From Desulfobacterales bacterium (GTDB taxonomy: Bacteria; Desulfobacterota; Desulfobacteria; Desulfobacterales; JAUWMJ01), in contig JAUWMJ010000039.1 of the NCBI GenBank assembly GCA_030613225.1, positions 1-11,988 on the forward strand: a DNA stretch of 11,988 bases, written 5' to 3'. The notes below the pieces were generated by a model. That model worked only from the letters and a program-made list of their open reading frames with translations. It ran no database searches and was not told the DNA's origin. A program made the position numbers and the translations under genes. This document shows, one piece after another, positions 1 through 7,588 of this stretch. Positions within the stretch are counted from its first letter, which is position 1. Every line of letters starts with the position of its first letter.

Positions 1-1
1 A

Positions 2-1127
2 AAGGTTCAGACCCATATCAAAAAAGAGCATGAAACAAAAGGCTTTGGAGGGCGGTTCGGCGCCGGACTTCCCCGTATCAGCGATGGTTCTTTTTTGTTT
101 TTGCAGCATATGATTTCCAAAATGAAACCGTCCAACAACGGCACACGGCTTGGCATCGTCTTTAATGGTTCGCCTCTTTTTTCCGGCGGTGCAAGCAGCG
201 GAGAGAGTGAAATCCGAAAATGGATTATTGAAAATGATATGCTGGAAGCCATCATTGCCATGCCGGACCAACTTTTTTTACAACACCGGTATATTTACTT
301 ATATCTGGATTTTAACAAACCGGAAACCGGTTGAACATAAAGGAAAAATCCAGGTGGTCAATGCTGTTTCATTTTTTGAAAAGATGAGCCGGAGCCTGGG
401 TAATAAAAGAAATGAGATCAGCGACAGACAGATCGACGAGATAACCAGAATCTATGGTGATTTCGAGGAAGGTGAATTTTGCAAAATTTTTGACAATGAA
501 GATTTCGGCTACAACCGGATTACCGTTGAACGGCCTTTGAGACTCAACTTCCAGACCTCAGAAGAAAGGATAGCCCTGTTTGAAAATGAAAAGGCATTTC
601 AAAATCTTTCTAAACCGAAAAAAAAGGGTAAAGCAGGCTTGAAGCAAAAGGAAGAGGGGGAAGAACTGCAACAAAAGATTCTTGCCATGCTTAAAAGTAT
701 GGAAGACTCTGTGATTTATAAGAACAGAGACAAGTTTGAAGAAATTCTCAAAGAACATTGCAAAAAACATGGATTGTTATTGCCTACCCCGATGCAAAAA
801 ACTGTTTTAAAGGCCCTGTCCAAACAGGATGAAACATCGGATATTTGTTTAGATAAAAAAGGAAATCGGGAACCGGATACTTCACTGCGGAACAATGAAA
901 ATGTGCCTTTAAAGGAAGATATCTGGGAATATTTCGAGCGGGAAGTCCTGCCCCATGTGCCTGATGCCTGGATTGATGAGAGCAAAACAGTTAAGGGGTA
1001 TGAAATCAATATCACGAAATATTTTTACAAATACAAACCGTTAAGGAGTCTTGAAGAAATCCGGGCGGATATTCTTGAACTTGAAATGCAAACCGAGGGG
1101 CTGATCAGCGAGGTTGTCGAAATATGA
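2..1127 (+). pseudogene. hsdM: Type I restriction enzyme modification subunit HsdM, 5'-partial, frameshifted
   Basis: HsdM is the N6-adenine methyltransferase subunit of type I restriction-modification; with HsdS it forms the M2S methylase and is needed for HsdR to act. Only the C-terminal half is inside the window, so the AdoMet-binding and NPPY/F motifs lie to the left. Frame 2 reads RISDGSFLFLQHMISKM, then GTRLGIVFNGSPLFSGG, SGESEIRKWIIEND and AIIAMPDQLF, which is characteristic HsdM sequence. It then derails into a stop at 332-334. The expected continuation (YNTGIFTYIWILTNRKP) is in frame 0 from about 279, so one extra T in the T7 run breaks the gene. From there the frame is open to a TGA at 1125-1127, ending with the usual HsdM tail (WEYFEREVLPHVPDAW, GYEINITKYFYKYKPLR). 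Its stop overlaps the next start as ATGA. The lesion could be a real mutation or an assembly error in a homopolymer; the family assignment is secure. Confidence 0.9.
273..279 (+). other. T7 homopolymer carrying the hsdM frameshift
   Basis: Seven consecutive T residues follow GACCAAC. With six Ts the frame would read D-Q-L-F-Y-N-T-G, the conserved HsdM wording. With seven it reads D-Q-L-F-L-Q-H and terminates at 334. Restoring the gene needs loss of one base (or a +1 slip). Possible origins are a true indel, slipped-strand phase variation, transcriptional slippage, or a sequencing error. Confidence 0.85.
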
Positions 1128-2188
1128 GAAAGAAAACCGGAACACAAATTATTAAAGTAGGCAATAAGGTTGTTCCCGGCAATCTTATCAGTGATATCCA
1201 CAGGCTTATTGAAGCTGCTCGACATAATATTGCAGTTACTGTTAATACCAGCTTGACTATTCTTTACTGGCAGATCGGTAATCGGATTCGGCAGAATATT
1301 TTAAAGGAAAAACGGGCAAGATATGGTGAAGAAATTTTGCCGACACTGTCGGCAAAATTGGTTCCGGAATTTGGCAATGGATTTGGTGCCAGGAATCTAT
1401 CAAGGATGGTTCGCTTTGCTGAAGTTTTCCCTGAAGGGAAGATTGTCTCAACACTGTTGAGAGAATTGAGCTGGAGTCATTTTGTTGAAATAATCCCTCT
1501 CAAAGATGGCCTCCAACGCGATTTCTACGCCGAAATGTGCCGGATAGAACGCTGGAGTGTTCGGACATTGCGGAAAAAAATTGATGGCATGCTTTATGAG
1601 CGCACCGCCATATCAAAAAAACCTGATAAACTAATCAAGAAGGACTTGGCCGCTTTGCGGGAGGAGGATAAGTTAACACCTGATCTCGTTTTTCGTGATC
1701 CATATTTTCTCAATTTCCTGGGGCTGAAAGATACCTATAGCGAAAAAGATCTTGAGGCAGCTATTCTGCGAGAAATGGAAAGCTTTATCTTGGAGCTTGG
1801 AGTCGGTTTTTCGTTTGTTGCCCGCCAAAAGAGAATCACAGTCGATAATGAAGATTATTATCTTGACCTGCTCTTTTTTCACCGCAAACTGAAACGGCTC
1901 ATTGCCATTGAATTAAAACTCGGCAAGTTCAAGGCAGCTCACAAAGGTCAGATGGAGTTCTATCTACGCTGGCTGGAAAAATACGAAAAAGAACCCGGCG
2001 AAAAAACGCCTCTGGGATTAATCCTCTGCGCAGGAAAAGCCAGCGAGCAAATAGAGCTGTTGCAACTGGATAATAGCGGCATCAAAGTGGCAGAATACAT
2101 GACCGAACTGCCAAAACGTGAACTGCTGGAGCAAAAGCTTCACAAAGCAGTTGAAATGGCACGGAAGAGGCTGGAGGCTGGTGTGTAA
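1124..2188 (+). CDS. DUF1016 (YhcG-type) PD-(D/E)XK nuclease family protein
   Basis: This 354-residue protein belongs to the DUF1016/YhcG group of predicted nucleases. The N-terminal half (about residues 20-170) is the helical DUF1016_N domain, seen in ILYWQIGNRIRQNIL, then FGARNLSRMVRFAEVFPE, LRELSWSHFVEIIPL and RDFYAEMCRIERWSVRTL. The C-terminal half (about 195-345) is the nuclease domain: FVARQKRITVDNEDYYLDLL, then FFHRKLKRLIAIELKLGKF. This places the PD-(D/E)XK residues at Asp248, Glu263 and Lys265, all present. The start overlaps the hsdM stop (ATGA), and hsdS begins three bases after its stop, so it is part of the operon and probably translationally coupled. Members often sit inside type I restriction operons, but their biochemical role is not settled; nuclease activity is predicted, not shown here. 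The gene is intact although both of its neighbours are broken. Confidence 0.9.
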   Translation: MRKKTGTQIIKVGNKVVPGNLISDIHRLIEAARHNIAVTVNTSLTILYWQIGNRIRQNILKEKRARYGEEILPTLSAKLVPEFGNGFGARNLSRMVRFAEVFPEGKIVSTLLRELSWSHFVEIIPLKDGLQRDFYAEMCRIERWSVRTLRKKIDGMLYERTAISKKPDKLIKKDLAALREEDKLTPDLVFRDPYFLNFLGLKDTYSEKDLEAAILREMESFILELGVGFSFVARQKRITVDNEDYYLDLLFFHRKLKRLIAIELKLGKFKAAHKGQMEFYLRWLEKYEKEPGEKTPLGLILCAGKASEQIELLQLDNSGIKVAEYMTELPKRELLEQKLHKAVEMARKRLEAGV

Positions 2189-2212
2189 ATAATGAAGACT
2201 TATCCGAAATAT

Positions 2213-2266
2213 AAGGACTCCGGGGTTGAGTGGATTGGGGAGGTGCCGGAGGGGTGGGAAGTTAAA
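2213..2266 (+). repeat. HsdS half-repeat A, copy 1 (start of TRD1)
   Basis: This 54-bp stretch matches 2870-2923 at 44 of 54 positions by eye. It encodes KDSGVEWIGEVPEGWEVK. It reflects the internal duplication of type I HsdS and can serve as a site for recombination between TRDs. Confidence 0.85.
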
Positions 2267-2554
2267 AAAATTAAACACTCTACATATGTTAAAGGGAGAG
2301 TTGGGTGGCATGGTTTAAATAGTAATGATTTTATTAACCAAGGGCCTTTTCTAGTAACAGGGACAGATTTTTCAAATGGAAGAATAGATTGGAATACTTG
2401 TTACCATGTGTCAATGGAGCATTATGACAAAGATCTATTTATACAACTTAAAGAAAATGACTTGCTAATAACAAAAGATGGCAGTATCGGCAAAGTCGCT
2501 ATTGTACAAGGCCTGGAAGGGCGAGCAACTTTGAATAGTGGAATTTTTGTCACA

Positions 2555-2557
2555 TGA
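2555..2557 (+). other. Premature in-frame TGA in hsdS
   Basis: The TGA lies between codons ACA (Thr) and CCA (Pro), with the same frame open and HsdS-like on both sides. A single C-to-T change from CGA (Arg) would explain it. No intact gene in this window carries an internal TGA, so genome-wide recoding of TGA is unlikely. Confidence 0.85.
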
Positions 2558-2710
2558 CCACTAAACAATAAATACCTTACGACATATTTGTATTGGACAC
2601 TTAATTCATCTGTATTTGCTAATTTTATTGATTACAATAAAACAGGATCGACGGTGTTGCATTTGTATCAAGATACATTTGATAACTTTTCGTTTCCTTT
2701 ACCCTCGATA

Positions 2711-2775
2711 AATGAACAAAAACCCATTGTTGCCTACCTCGACCGCAAAACCACCGAAATCGACAACCTCATCTC
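2711..2775 (+). repeat. HsdS half-repeat B, copy 1 (central helical spacer)
   Basis: This 65-bp segment begins with AATGAACAA and encodes NEQKPIVAYLDRKTTEIDNL. It aligns without gaps to 3290-3354. It is the central conserved region, which binds HsdM and sets the spacing between the two half-sites. Confidence 0.8.
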
Positions 2776-2869
2776 AAAAAAACAAAAACTCATCGAACTG
2801 CTGAAGGAGGAGCGCACTGCAATAATCAATCAGGCGGTAACAAAAGGATTGAATCCCGATGCGCCGATG

Positions 2870-2923
2870 AAGGATTCGGGGATTGAATGGATTGGTGAGG
2901 TGCCGGAGCATTGGGAGGTAAAA
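2870..2923 (+). repeat. HsdS half-repeat A, copy 2 (start of TRD2)
   Basis: Partner of 2213-2266. It encodes KDSGIEWIGEVPEHWEVK at the entry to the second target recognition domain. The in-frame ATG at 2867-2869 lies just before it. Confidence 0.85.
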
Positions 2924-3289
2924 CGGTTAAAGTTTATTTCGGACTTTAAAAGTGGTAATGGAATAACAGCCAACTTAATTAAAAATGATGGCGAATATGC
3001 TGTATATGGAGGAAATGGTTTAAGAGGCTATACGTCATCGTATACTCACGAGGGGTCTTATGTTCTTATCGGAAGGCAAGGAGCGCTTTGCGGAAATATT
3101 AATTATGCAGATGGCAAATTTTGGGCTTCAGAACATGCTGTAGTAGCAACATCAGTCTCAGCTTATAATTTATTTTGGTTTGGAGAATCACTTAGGACTA
3201 TGAATTTGAATCAGTATTCCCAATCGGCTGCACAGCCTGGTCTATCTGTAGATCATATCAAAAACTTTTTTATTCCTGTTCCTTCTCCT

Positions 3290-3354
3290 AATGAACAAGA
3301 CGTCATTGCCGCCTATCTCGACCACGAAACCACCAAAATCGACCAAACAATCTC
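3290..3354 (+). repeat. HsdS half-repeat B, copy 2 (distal helical region)
   Basis: Partner of 2711-2775. It encodes NEQDVIAAYLDHETTKIDQT, the distal conserved region that packs against the central helix in HsdS. Confidence 0.8.
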
Positions 3355-3442
3355 CAATATTGAAAACCAGATCGATTTATTACAGGAATATCGCACCACC
3401 TTGATTTCCGAAGTCGTAACGGGGAAAATAGATGTTCGTGAT

Positions 3443-3448
3443 GGGGGA
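3443..3448 (+). promoter_or_regulatory. Ribosome binding site favouring the inner hsdR start
   Basis: GGGGGA ends four bases before the ATG at 3453. The earlier in-frame ATGs at 3432 and 3441 have no comparable purine-rich site, so 3453 is the preferred hsdR start. The site lies inside the end of hsdS, which implies coupling. Confidence 0.5.
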
Positions 3449-3452
3449 TCAA

Positions 3453-6400
3453 ATGGATAGCCAGCATACAACCACAGAACAGGCATTTGAAGAGGCAATA
3501 GAAAAGGGCCTTATTAATAACGGCGGCTATGCCAAAGGGGATCCCTCTGATTTCAGCCGGAAATTGGCCTTTGTTCCAAAGACAATTTTTGCATTTCTAA
3601 AAGACACTCAACCACAATCATGGGAAAAGCTGTCTGAAATCCATGGTTCTCAGACTGAATCCAAAATTCTGCAACGTCTTTTTAAGGAACTGGACAACCG
3701 GGGCACAATTGATGTACTCCGCAACGGCTTTGTGGATTATGGCGTCCGGTTCAAGATGGCCTATTTCAAACCAGCAAGCAAGCTGAATCCTGAAACGATT
3801 GCCTTATACAACAAAAATCGGCTTACTGTGACCCGTCAGGTAAAATACAGCCTTAAAAATGAAAACTCAATTGACATGCTGCTCAGTCTTAACGGCCTGC
3901 CTGTGGCAACTGTGGAGCTGAAAAACCAGTTTACCGGACAGAATGCGGCAAATGCCAAATGGCAGTATGCTGCTGATAGAGATCCGAACGAACTGCTTTT
4001 TAAATTCAAAAAACGCGCTCTCGTACATTTTGCCGTTGATACTGACGAAGCTTACATGACCACCAGGCTTGAAGGCAAAGCCACTCGCTATCTTCCTTTT
4101 AATCAGGGCTACAATAAGGGCGCCGGCAATCCTCCCAATCCAAACGGCCACAAAACCTCCTACCTTTGGGAATATGTCTGGGCCAAAGATAGCTGGATGG
4201 ATATAATCGGTTCTTTTCTTCTCTTGCAAACAGATGAATTTAAAGTTGACGGAAAAATATTTAAAAAAGAAAAGCTGATTTTTCCAAGGTTTCATCAATT
4301 GGATGTTGTCAGAAAGCTGGCCCTGGATGCCAGGCAAAAAGGCACCGGTAATAATTATCTGATTCAGCATTCTGCAGGCAGTGGCAAAAGCAATTCCATT
4401 GCATGGCTGGCCTATCGGTTATCAAGTTTACATAATGATAAAGATGAAAGAATTTTTGACTCGATAATCGTTGTCACGGACAGGCTTGTTTTAGATCAGC
4501 AGCTCCAGAACACGATATACCAGTTTGAACATAAGCTCGGCGTTGTTCAAAAGATCGACAAGGATTCCACCCAGCTTGCCTTGGCCTTAAGCGCCGGAAT
4601 CAATATAATTATCACCACCCTTCAGAAATTTCCTTTTGTACATGTACTTGATAAAATCAGTGAGCTTCCCCAAAGAAACTACGCCATAATTGTAGATGAA
4701 GCCCACAGCTCTCAGGGGGGTGAGGCTTCAAAAAAGATGAAAGAAACCCTGACAGTTATAGATATGAGCGGTGAAATAGAAAGTGAAGCGCCTAAATATG
4801 GTGAAGATCATGATATGGAAGATGAGATAAGAAGCTCAATGCTGGCACGCGGCAAGCAGCCCAACCTTGCCTTTTTCGCATTTACCGCAACGCCAAAGGC
4901 AAAAACTTTGGAAGTTTTCGGTCAAACCGGCGATGACGGAAACCCGGCTCCGTTTCACCTTTATTCCATGAGACAGGCGATTGAAGAAAACTTTATCCTG
5001 GATGTGTTAAAATACTACATTACCTATAAGACCTATTTCAGACTGTCAAAAGCCATAGAAGAAGACCCCGACATCAATAAGAAAAAAGCAAGGCGAGCAA
5101 TAGCCAGATTTCTCTCTCTTCATCCCCATAACCTGGCTCAGAAAACCGAGGTTATTATTGAACATTTCCGGCAATGCGTTATGCCCAAGATAGGCGGAAA
5201 AGCAAAGGCAATGGTTGTCACTTCATCCAGACCCCATGTTATCAGGTATAAAACAGAATTTGATAAATACATTAAGGAAAAAGGATATACCGATATCAAG
5301 ACGCTCGTTGCATTTACCGCTTTTACCGATAGAGACACAGGGATTTCCTATACCGAATATGAAATCAATGGATTTAAAGAAAAAGAACTGCCGGATAAAT
5401 TCGCAACTAATGAGTATCAGATCCTGCTGGTTGCGGAAAAGTATCAGACAGGTTTTGACCAGCCGTTGCTCCATACCATGTATGTGGATAAAAAACTGTC
5501 CGGTGTTAGGGCTGTGCAGACACTTTCGCGCTTAAACAGAATATATCCTGGGAAAGAAAATACATTTGTTCTTGATTTTGCCAATGAAGAGCAGGAAATA
5601 TTAGATGCATTTCAGCCTTATTATGAGCAGACTACGCTTTCTTCAACAACCGATCCAAACAAACTCTATGACCTGAAAAATAAGCTCGAAGGTTTTCAAA
5701 TCATATGGCAGTCTGAAATCGATGCTTTTACCAAAGTCTTTTTTAGACCACGAAAACTTCGCAGCGCAAAAGACCACGCCATGCTTAATTCTTTCATAGA
5801 TCCTGCAGTTGACCGCTACAAGGTCATGAAAGACGAAGAGGAACAGGAAGATTTCAAACATACGCTGACCGTTTTTATCCGGCTTTATTCTTTTTTATCC
5901 CAGATTATGCCGTTTGCGGATATGGCATTGGAAAAGTTTTACGCGTACGCCCGCCTTCTTTTAAATAAGCTGCCAAAGCAAGATGTTTCAGAAAGATTCA
6001 AAATCCATGATGAAGTAGCTTTGGAATACTACAGACTTCAAAAAATCAAAGAAGGCACAATTGTACTTGAAAAAGACAGCGAAAGTGCGCTTTATCCAAT
6101 AACGGAGGCAGGAACAAAAAAAGAAAAAGAAGAATTGGCCAGGCTCTCGGAGATCATTGAAATCTTAAATGATAAATTTGGAACTGATTTTACAGATGCT
6201 GATAAATATTTCTTCTCCCAGATTGAAGAAGACCTTGTTGCAAATGAAAAACTATCAGAACAGGCTAAAAACAACAACGTTGACAATTTCAAATTCGGTT
6301 TTGAAGATATGTTCTTGAATAAATTGATCGAAAGAATGGACAGCAATCAGGATATATTTACAAAAATCATGGACGATAAGTCCTTTGGTGATGTTGTGAA

Positions 6401-6455
6401 GGAATGGATGTTGTATAAAGTTTATAACAGATTAAATGAAATGCAATCGGAATAA
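3453..6455 (+). CDS. hsdR: Type I restriction enzyme endonuclease/translocase subunit HsdR
   Basis: HsdR is the ATP-dependent DNA translocase and nuclease that joins M2S to cut unmodified DNA. From the ATG at 3453 it has 1000 residues, a normal HsdR length. The nuclease domain shows Asp141 (SIDMLLSL) and Glu155-x-Lys157 (VATVELKNQFTGQ). The SF2 motor follows: Walker A HSAGSGKSNS (Lys312), motif II VDEAH (415-418), TATP (478-481), YQTGFDQPLL (664-673) and motif VI VQTLSRLNR (688-696). A helical C-terminal region ends at 1000. All catalytic residues are present and there is no frame damage, unlike hsdM and hsdS. The start overlaps the hsdS stop by 8 bp with GGGGGA just upstream; an in-frame ATG at 3432 would add seven residues (MFVMGDQ). 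Without working M and S subunits HsdR should be idle, unless another hsdM/hsdS pair supplies partners. Confidence 0.95.
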   Translation: MDSQHTTTEQAFEEAIEKGLINNGGYAKGDPSDFSRKLAFVPKTIFAFLKDTQPQSWEKLSEIHGSQTESKILQRLFKELDNRGTIDVLRNGFVDYGVRFKMAYFKPASKLNPETIALYNKNRLTVTRQVKYSLKNENSIDMLLSLNGLPVATVELKNQFTGQNAANAKWQYAADRDPNELLFKFKKRALVHFAVDTDEAYMTTRLEGKATRYLPFNQGYNKGAGNPPNPNGHKTSYLWEYVWAKDSWMDIIGSFLLLQTDEFKVDGKIFKKEKLIFPRFHQLDVVRKLALDARQKGTGNNYLIQHSAGSGKSNSIAWLAYRLSSLHNDKDERIFDSIIVVTDRLVLDQQLQNTIYQFEHKLGVVQKIDKDSTQLALALSAGINIIITTLQKFPFVHVLDKISELPQRNYAIIVDEAHSSQGGEASKKMKETLTVIDMSGEIESEAPKYGEDHDMEDEIRSSMLARGKQPNLAFFAFTATPKAKTLEVFGQTGDDGNPAPFHLYSMRQAIEENFILDVLKYYITYKTYFRLSKAIEEDPDINKKKARRAIARFLSLHPHNLAQKTEVIIEHFRQCVMPKIGGKAKAMVVTSSRPHVIRYKTEFDKYIKEKGYTDIKTLVAFTAFTDRDTGISYTEYEINGFKEKELPDKFATNEYQILLVAEKYQTGFDQPLLHTMYVDKKLSGVRAVQTLSRLNRIYPGKENTFVLDFANEEQEILDAFQPYYEQTTLSSTTDPNKLYDLKNKLEGFQIIWQSEIDAFTKVFFRPRKLRSAKDHAMLNSFIDPAVDRYKVMKDEEEQEDFKHTLTVFIRLYSFLSQIMPFADMALEKFYAYARLLLNKLPKQDVSERFKIHDEVALEYYRLQKIKEGTIVLEKDSESALYPITEAGTKKEKEELARLSEIIEILNDKFGTDFTDADKYFFSQIEEDLVANEKLSEQAKNNNVDNFKFGFEDMFLNKLIERMDSNQDIFTKIMDDKSFGDVVKEWMLYKVYNRLNEMQSE

Positions 6456-6497
6456 AGTGCGTCTGATTAAAAGACAAACATTTTTTGAAAGATGACT

Positions 6498-7160
6498 ATG
6501 AAGAATATCAAAGACCTGCCTGCCCACAATCGCCCCAGGGAAAAATTGAAGGAAAGGGGCGCATCCGCCTTAACCGACGAAGAACTGGTGGCCGCTATTC
6601 TTGGGCGTGGTGTGGAGGGCCAGGATCTCGGCACTATATCCCGCAGGGTTGCCAAACTCATCCAAAAGCATAAGAAAAAATTGTCAGTTGACCATCTCAC
6701 AGCGTTGCGTGGCATGGGACTGGCAAAAGCCGCCCAGATTTTGTCTGCTTTTGAACTGGCAAGGCGGCACCTGATCAAAGATACGATAAAGATAACAGGA
6801 GCCCAGGATGTGATGCCGCTTCTGGCTGATATTGCCGATAAAAAGCAAGAGCATTTTGTTTGCATTTCCCTTAATGGTGCTCATGAAGTGATTAAAAAAA
6901 GGATCGTCACCATCGGTCTGGTGGATCGCAGCCCGGTTCATCCACGTGAAGTTTATGCGGATGTCATATCAGACAGGGCAGCCGCTGTAATATTTGCACA
7001 TAACCATCCCTCCGGTGATTTGAAACCGAGCAACAGCGATCTGAAAATCCATGAACAACTTACCGAAGCGGGAACGATCCTCGGCCTACGAATCCTCGAC
7101 CACATCATAGTAACAAAAAAGGGATATTTCAGCTTCCAGGAAGCAGGGTTGATCGGTTAA
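6498..7160 (+). CDS. radC: RadC family (UPF0758) JAB/MPN-domain protein
   Basis: This 220-residue protein has normal RadC length and layout. The N-terminal part (IKDLPAHNRPREKL, then ALTDEELVAAILGRG) and a helix-hairpin-helix-like segment LTALRGMGLAKAAQIL are followed by a JAMM/MPN+ metal-binding domain. Metal-site candidates are Glu151 in VHPREVYADVISDRAA, and His168, His170 and Asp181 in FAHNHPSGDLKPSNSD; the tail LGLRILDHIIVTKKGYFSF is typical. The name comes from an old E. coli repair locus whose link to repair was not upheld, so the biochemical role is unknown; a DNA-related hydrolase or binding role is inferred. RadC-like genes are frequent in defence and mobile islands. It lies 42 bases after hsdR on the same strand, so it could be co-transcribed. 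GAAAG at 6487-6491 is six bases before the ATG at 6498; an ATG at 6492 adds only two residues but touches that site. Confidence 0.9.
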   Translation: MKNIKDLPAHNRPREKLKERGASALTDEELVAAILGRGVEGQDLGTISRRVAKLIQKHKKKLSVDHLTALRGMGLAKAAQILSAFELARRHLIKDTIKITGAQDVMPLLADIADKKQEHFVCISLNGAHEVIKKRIVTIGLVDRSPVHPREVYADVISDRAAAVIFAHNHPSGDLKPSNSDLKIHEQLTEAGTILGLRILDHIIVTKKGYFSFQEAGLIG

Positions 7161-7265
7161 CATAGAGCGAAACCTTTGGATGGTATGTGAAATATTGACA
7201 TTTAATAGATCCCATTACAGCAATCTCTTCGTTGCGGCGTTGTCTGCTGCCGTTTCCGTAGCCCA

Positions 7266-7282
7266 TACCGGCCCTGCCGGTA
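7266..7282. repeat. Small inverted repeat, 6-bp arms
   Basis: TACCGG and CCGGTA are perfect complements separated by CCCTG. No T run follows on either side, so it is not a standard intrinsic terminator. It may be a protein site or part of a relic. Confidence 0.4.
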
Positions 7283-7283
7283 A

Positions 7284-7391
7284 GACAGAAGCGGTTTGCA
7301 AAAAGATTATAACAAGAACATCATAGACATGGAAGCACGCCCTGTAAACATGGACAATTTTTCCGAGTGGGGAAAGTTTTTTGCAATTTAA
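7284..7391 (+). pseudogene. Possible C-terminal relic of an unidentified gene
   Basis: Frame 0 reads DRSGLQKDYNKNIIDMEARP and then VNMDNFSEWGKFFAI before TAA at 7389-7391. The composition is markedly more protein-like (charged and aromatic mix, no hydrophobic runs) than the surrounding frames. A TAA at 7281-7283 closes it upstream and the first ATG is at 7329, with no ribosome site. I do not recognise the family. It may be the tail of a deleted gene, or chance. Confidence 0.25.
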
Positions 7392-7549
7392 CAAATTTTG
7401 TGGTGGATATTCCCGGATTGCACTGTCTCTCTTTATCTTTTTTGGGTTGAAACCGACAACTAATATCCCTTGCCACCCCTGCTCTATACTGCTATATATT
7501 GCGTGCATTTCAGTTAATGAAACTCGATTTTTGCAAGTTAGAAAGAGGA

Positions 7550-7588
7550 AGCGCAAATCGGAAGTCGAATTAAATTCGATAGCGCAAA
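7550..7588. repeat. Palindrome flanked by an 8-bp direct repeat upstream of ietA
   Basis: AGCGCAAA occurs at 7550-7557 and again at 7581-7588, a 31-bp period (about three helical turns). Between them TCGAAT-TAA-ATTCGA (7565-7579) is a perfect 6-bp dyad. The layout resembles a regulator-binding region, but the distance to ietA is long (about 260 bases) and no regulator is encoded nearby. Confidence 0.35.

Larger units (their letters stand above)
2192..3460 (+). pseudogene. hsdS: Type I restriction enzyme specificity subunit HsdS, interrupted by in-frame TGA
   Basis: HsdS recognises the bipartite DNA target of a type I system through two target recognition domains (TRDs) joined by conserved helices. 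Both half-repeats are visible: KDSGVEWIGEVPEGWEVKK near residue 8 and KDSGIEWIGEVPEHWEVKR near residue 227 open the two TRDs. The helical spacers NEQKPIVAYLDRKTTEIDNL (residues 174-193) and NEQDVIAAYLDHETTKIDQT (from residue 367) close them. The full frame would be 422 codons, a normal HsdS length. Codon 122 is TGA (2555-2557), in the middle of TRD1 right after NSGIFVT. Downstream, P-L-N-N-K-Y-L-T-T-Y-L-Y-W continues in the same frame, so this is a point nonsense change (CGA to TGA would fit), not a frameshift. As it stands it yields a useless 121-residue piece, unless translation restarts downstream (TTG 2588 or ATG 2867). The ATG at 2192 is 3 nt after the upstream gene; GGAGG at 2173-2177 is a distant ribosome site. 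Confidence 0.9.

Noticed and set aside
2555..2557. TGA in hsdS as selenocysteine or recoded codon
   Set aside because: HsdS proteins are not selenoproteins, no obvious stem-loop was noticed just downstream, intact genes here have no internal TGA, and hsdM ends with TGA.
3867..4370. Antisense open frame of 167 codons inside hsdR
   Set aside because: It lies fully opposite the HsdR nuclease-to-motor region, whose frame is clearly coding; the antisense product resembles nothing.
6461..6486. Possible terminator after hsdR (GTCT/AGAC followed by TTTTTT)
   Set aside because: The stem is only four base pairs with a gap before the T run; too weak to call, and radC could be read through.
7195..7223. 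TTGACA as a -35 box
   Set aside because: No acceptable -10 hexamer lies 16-18 bases downstream.
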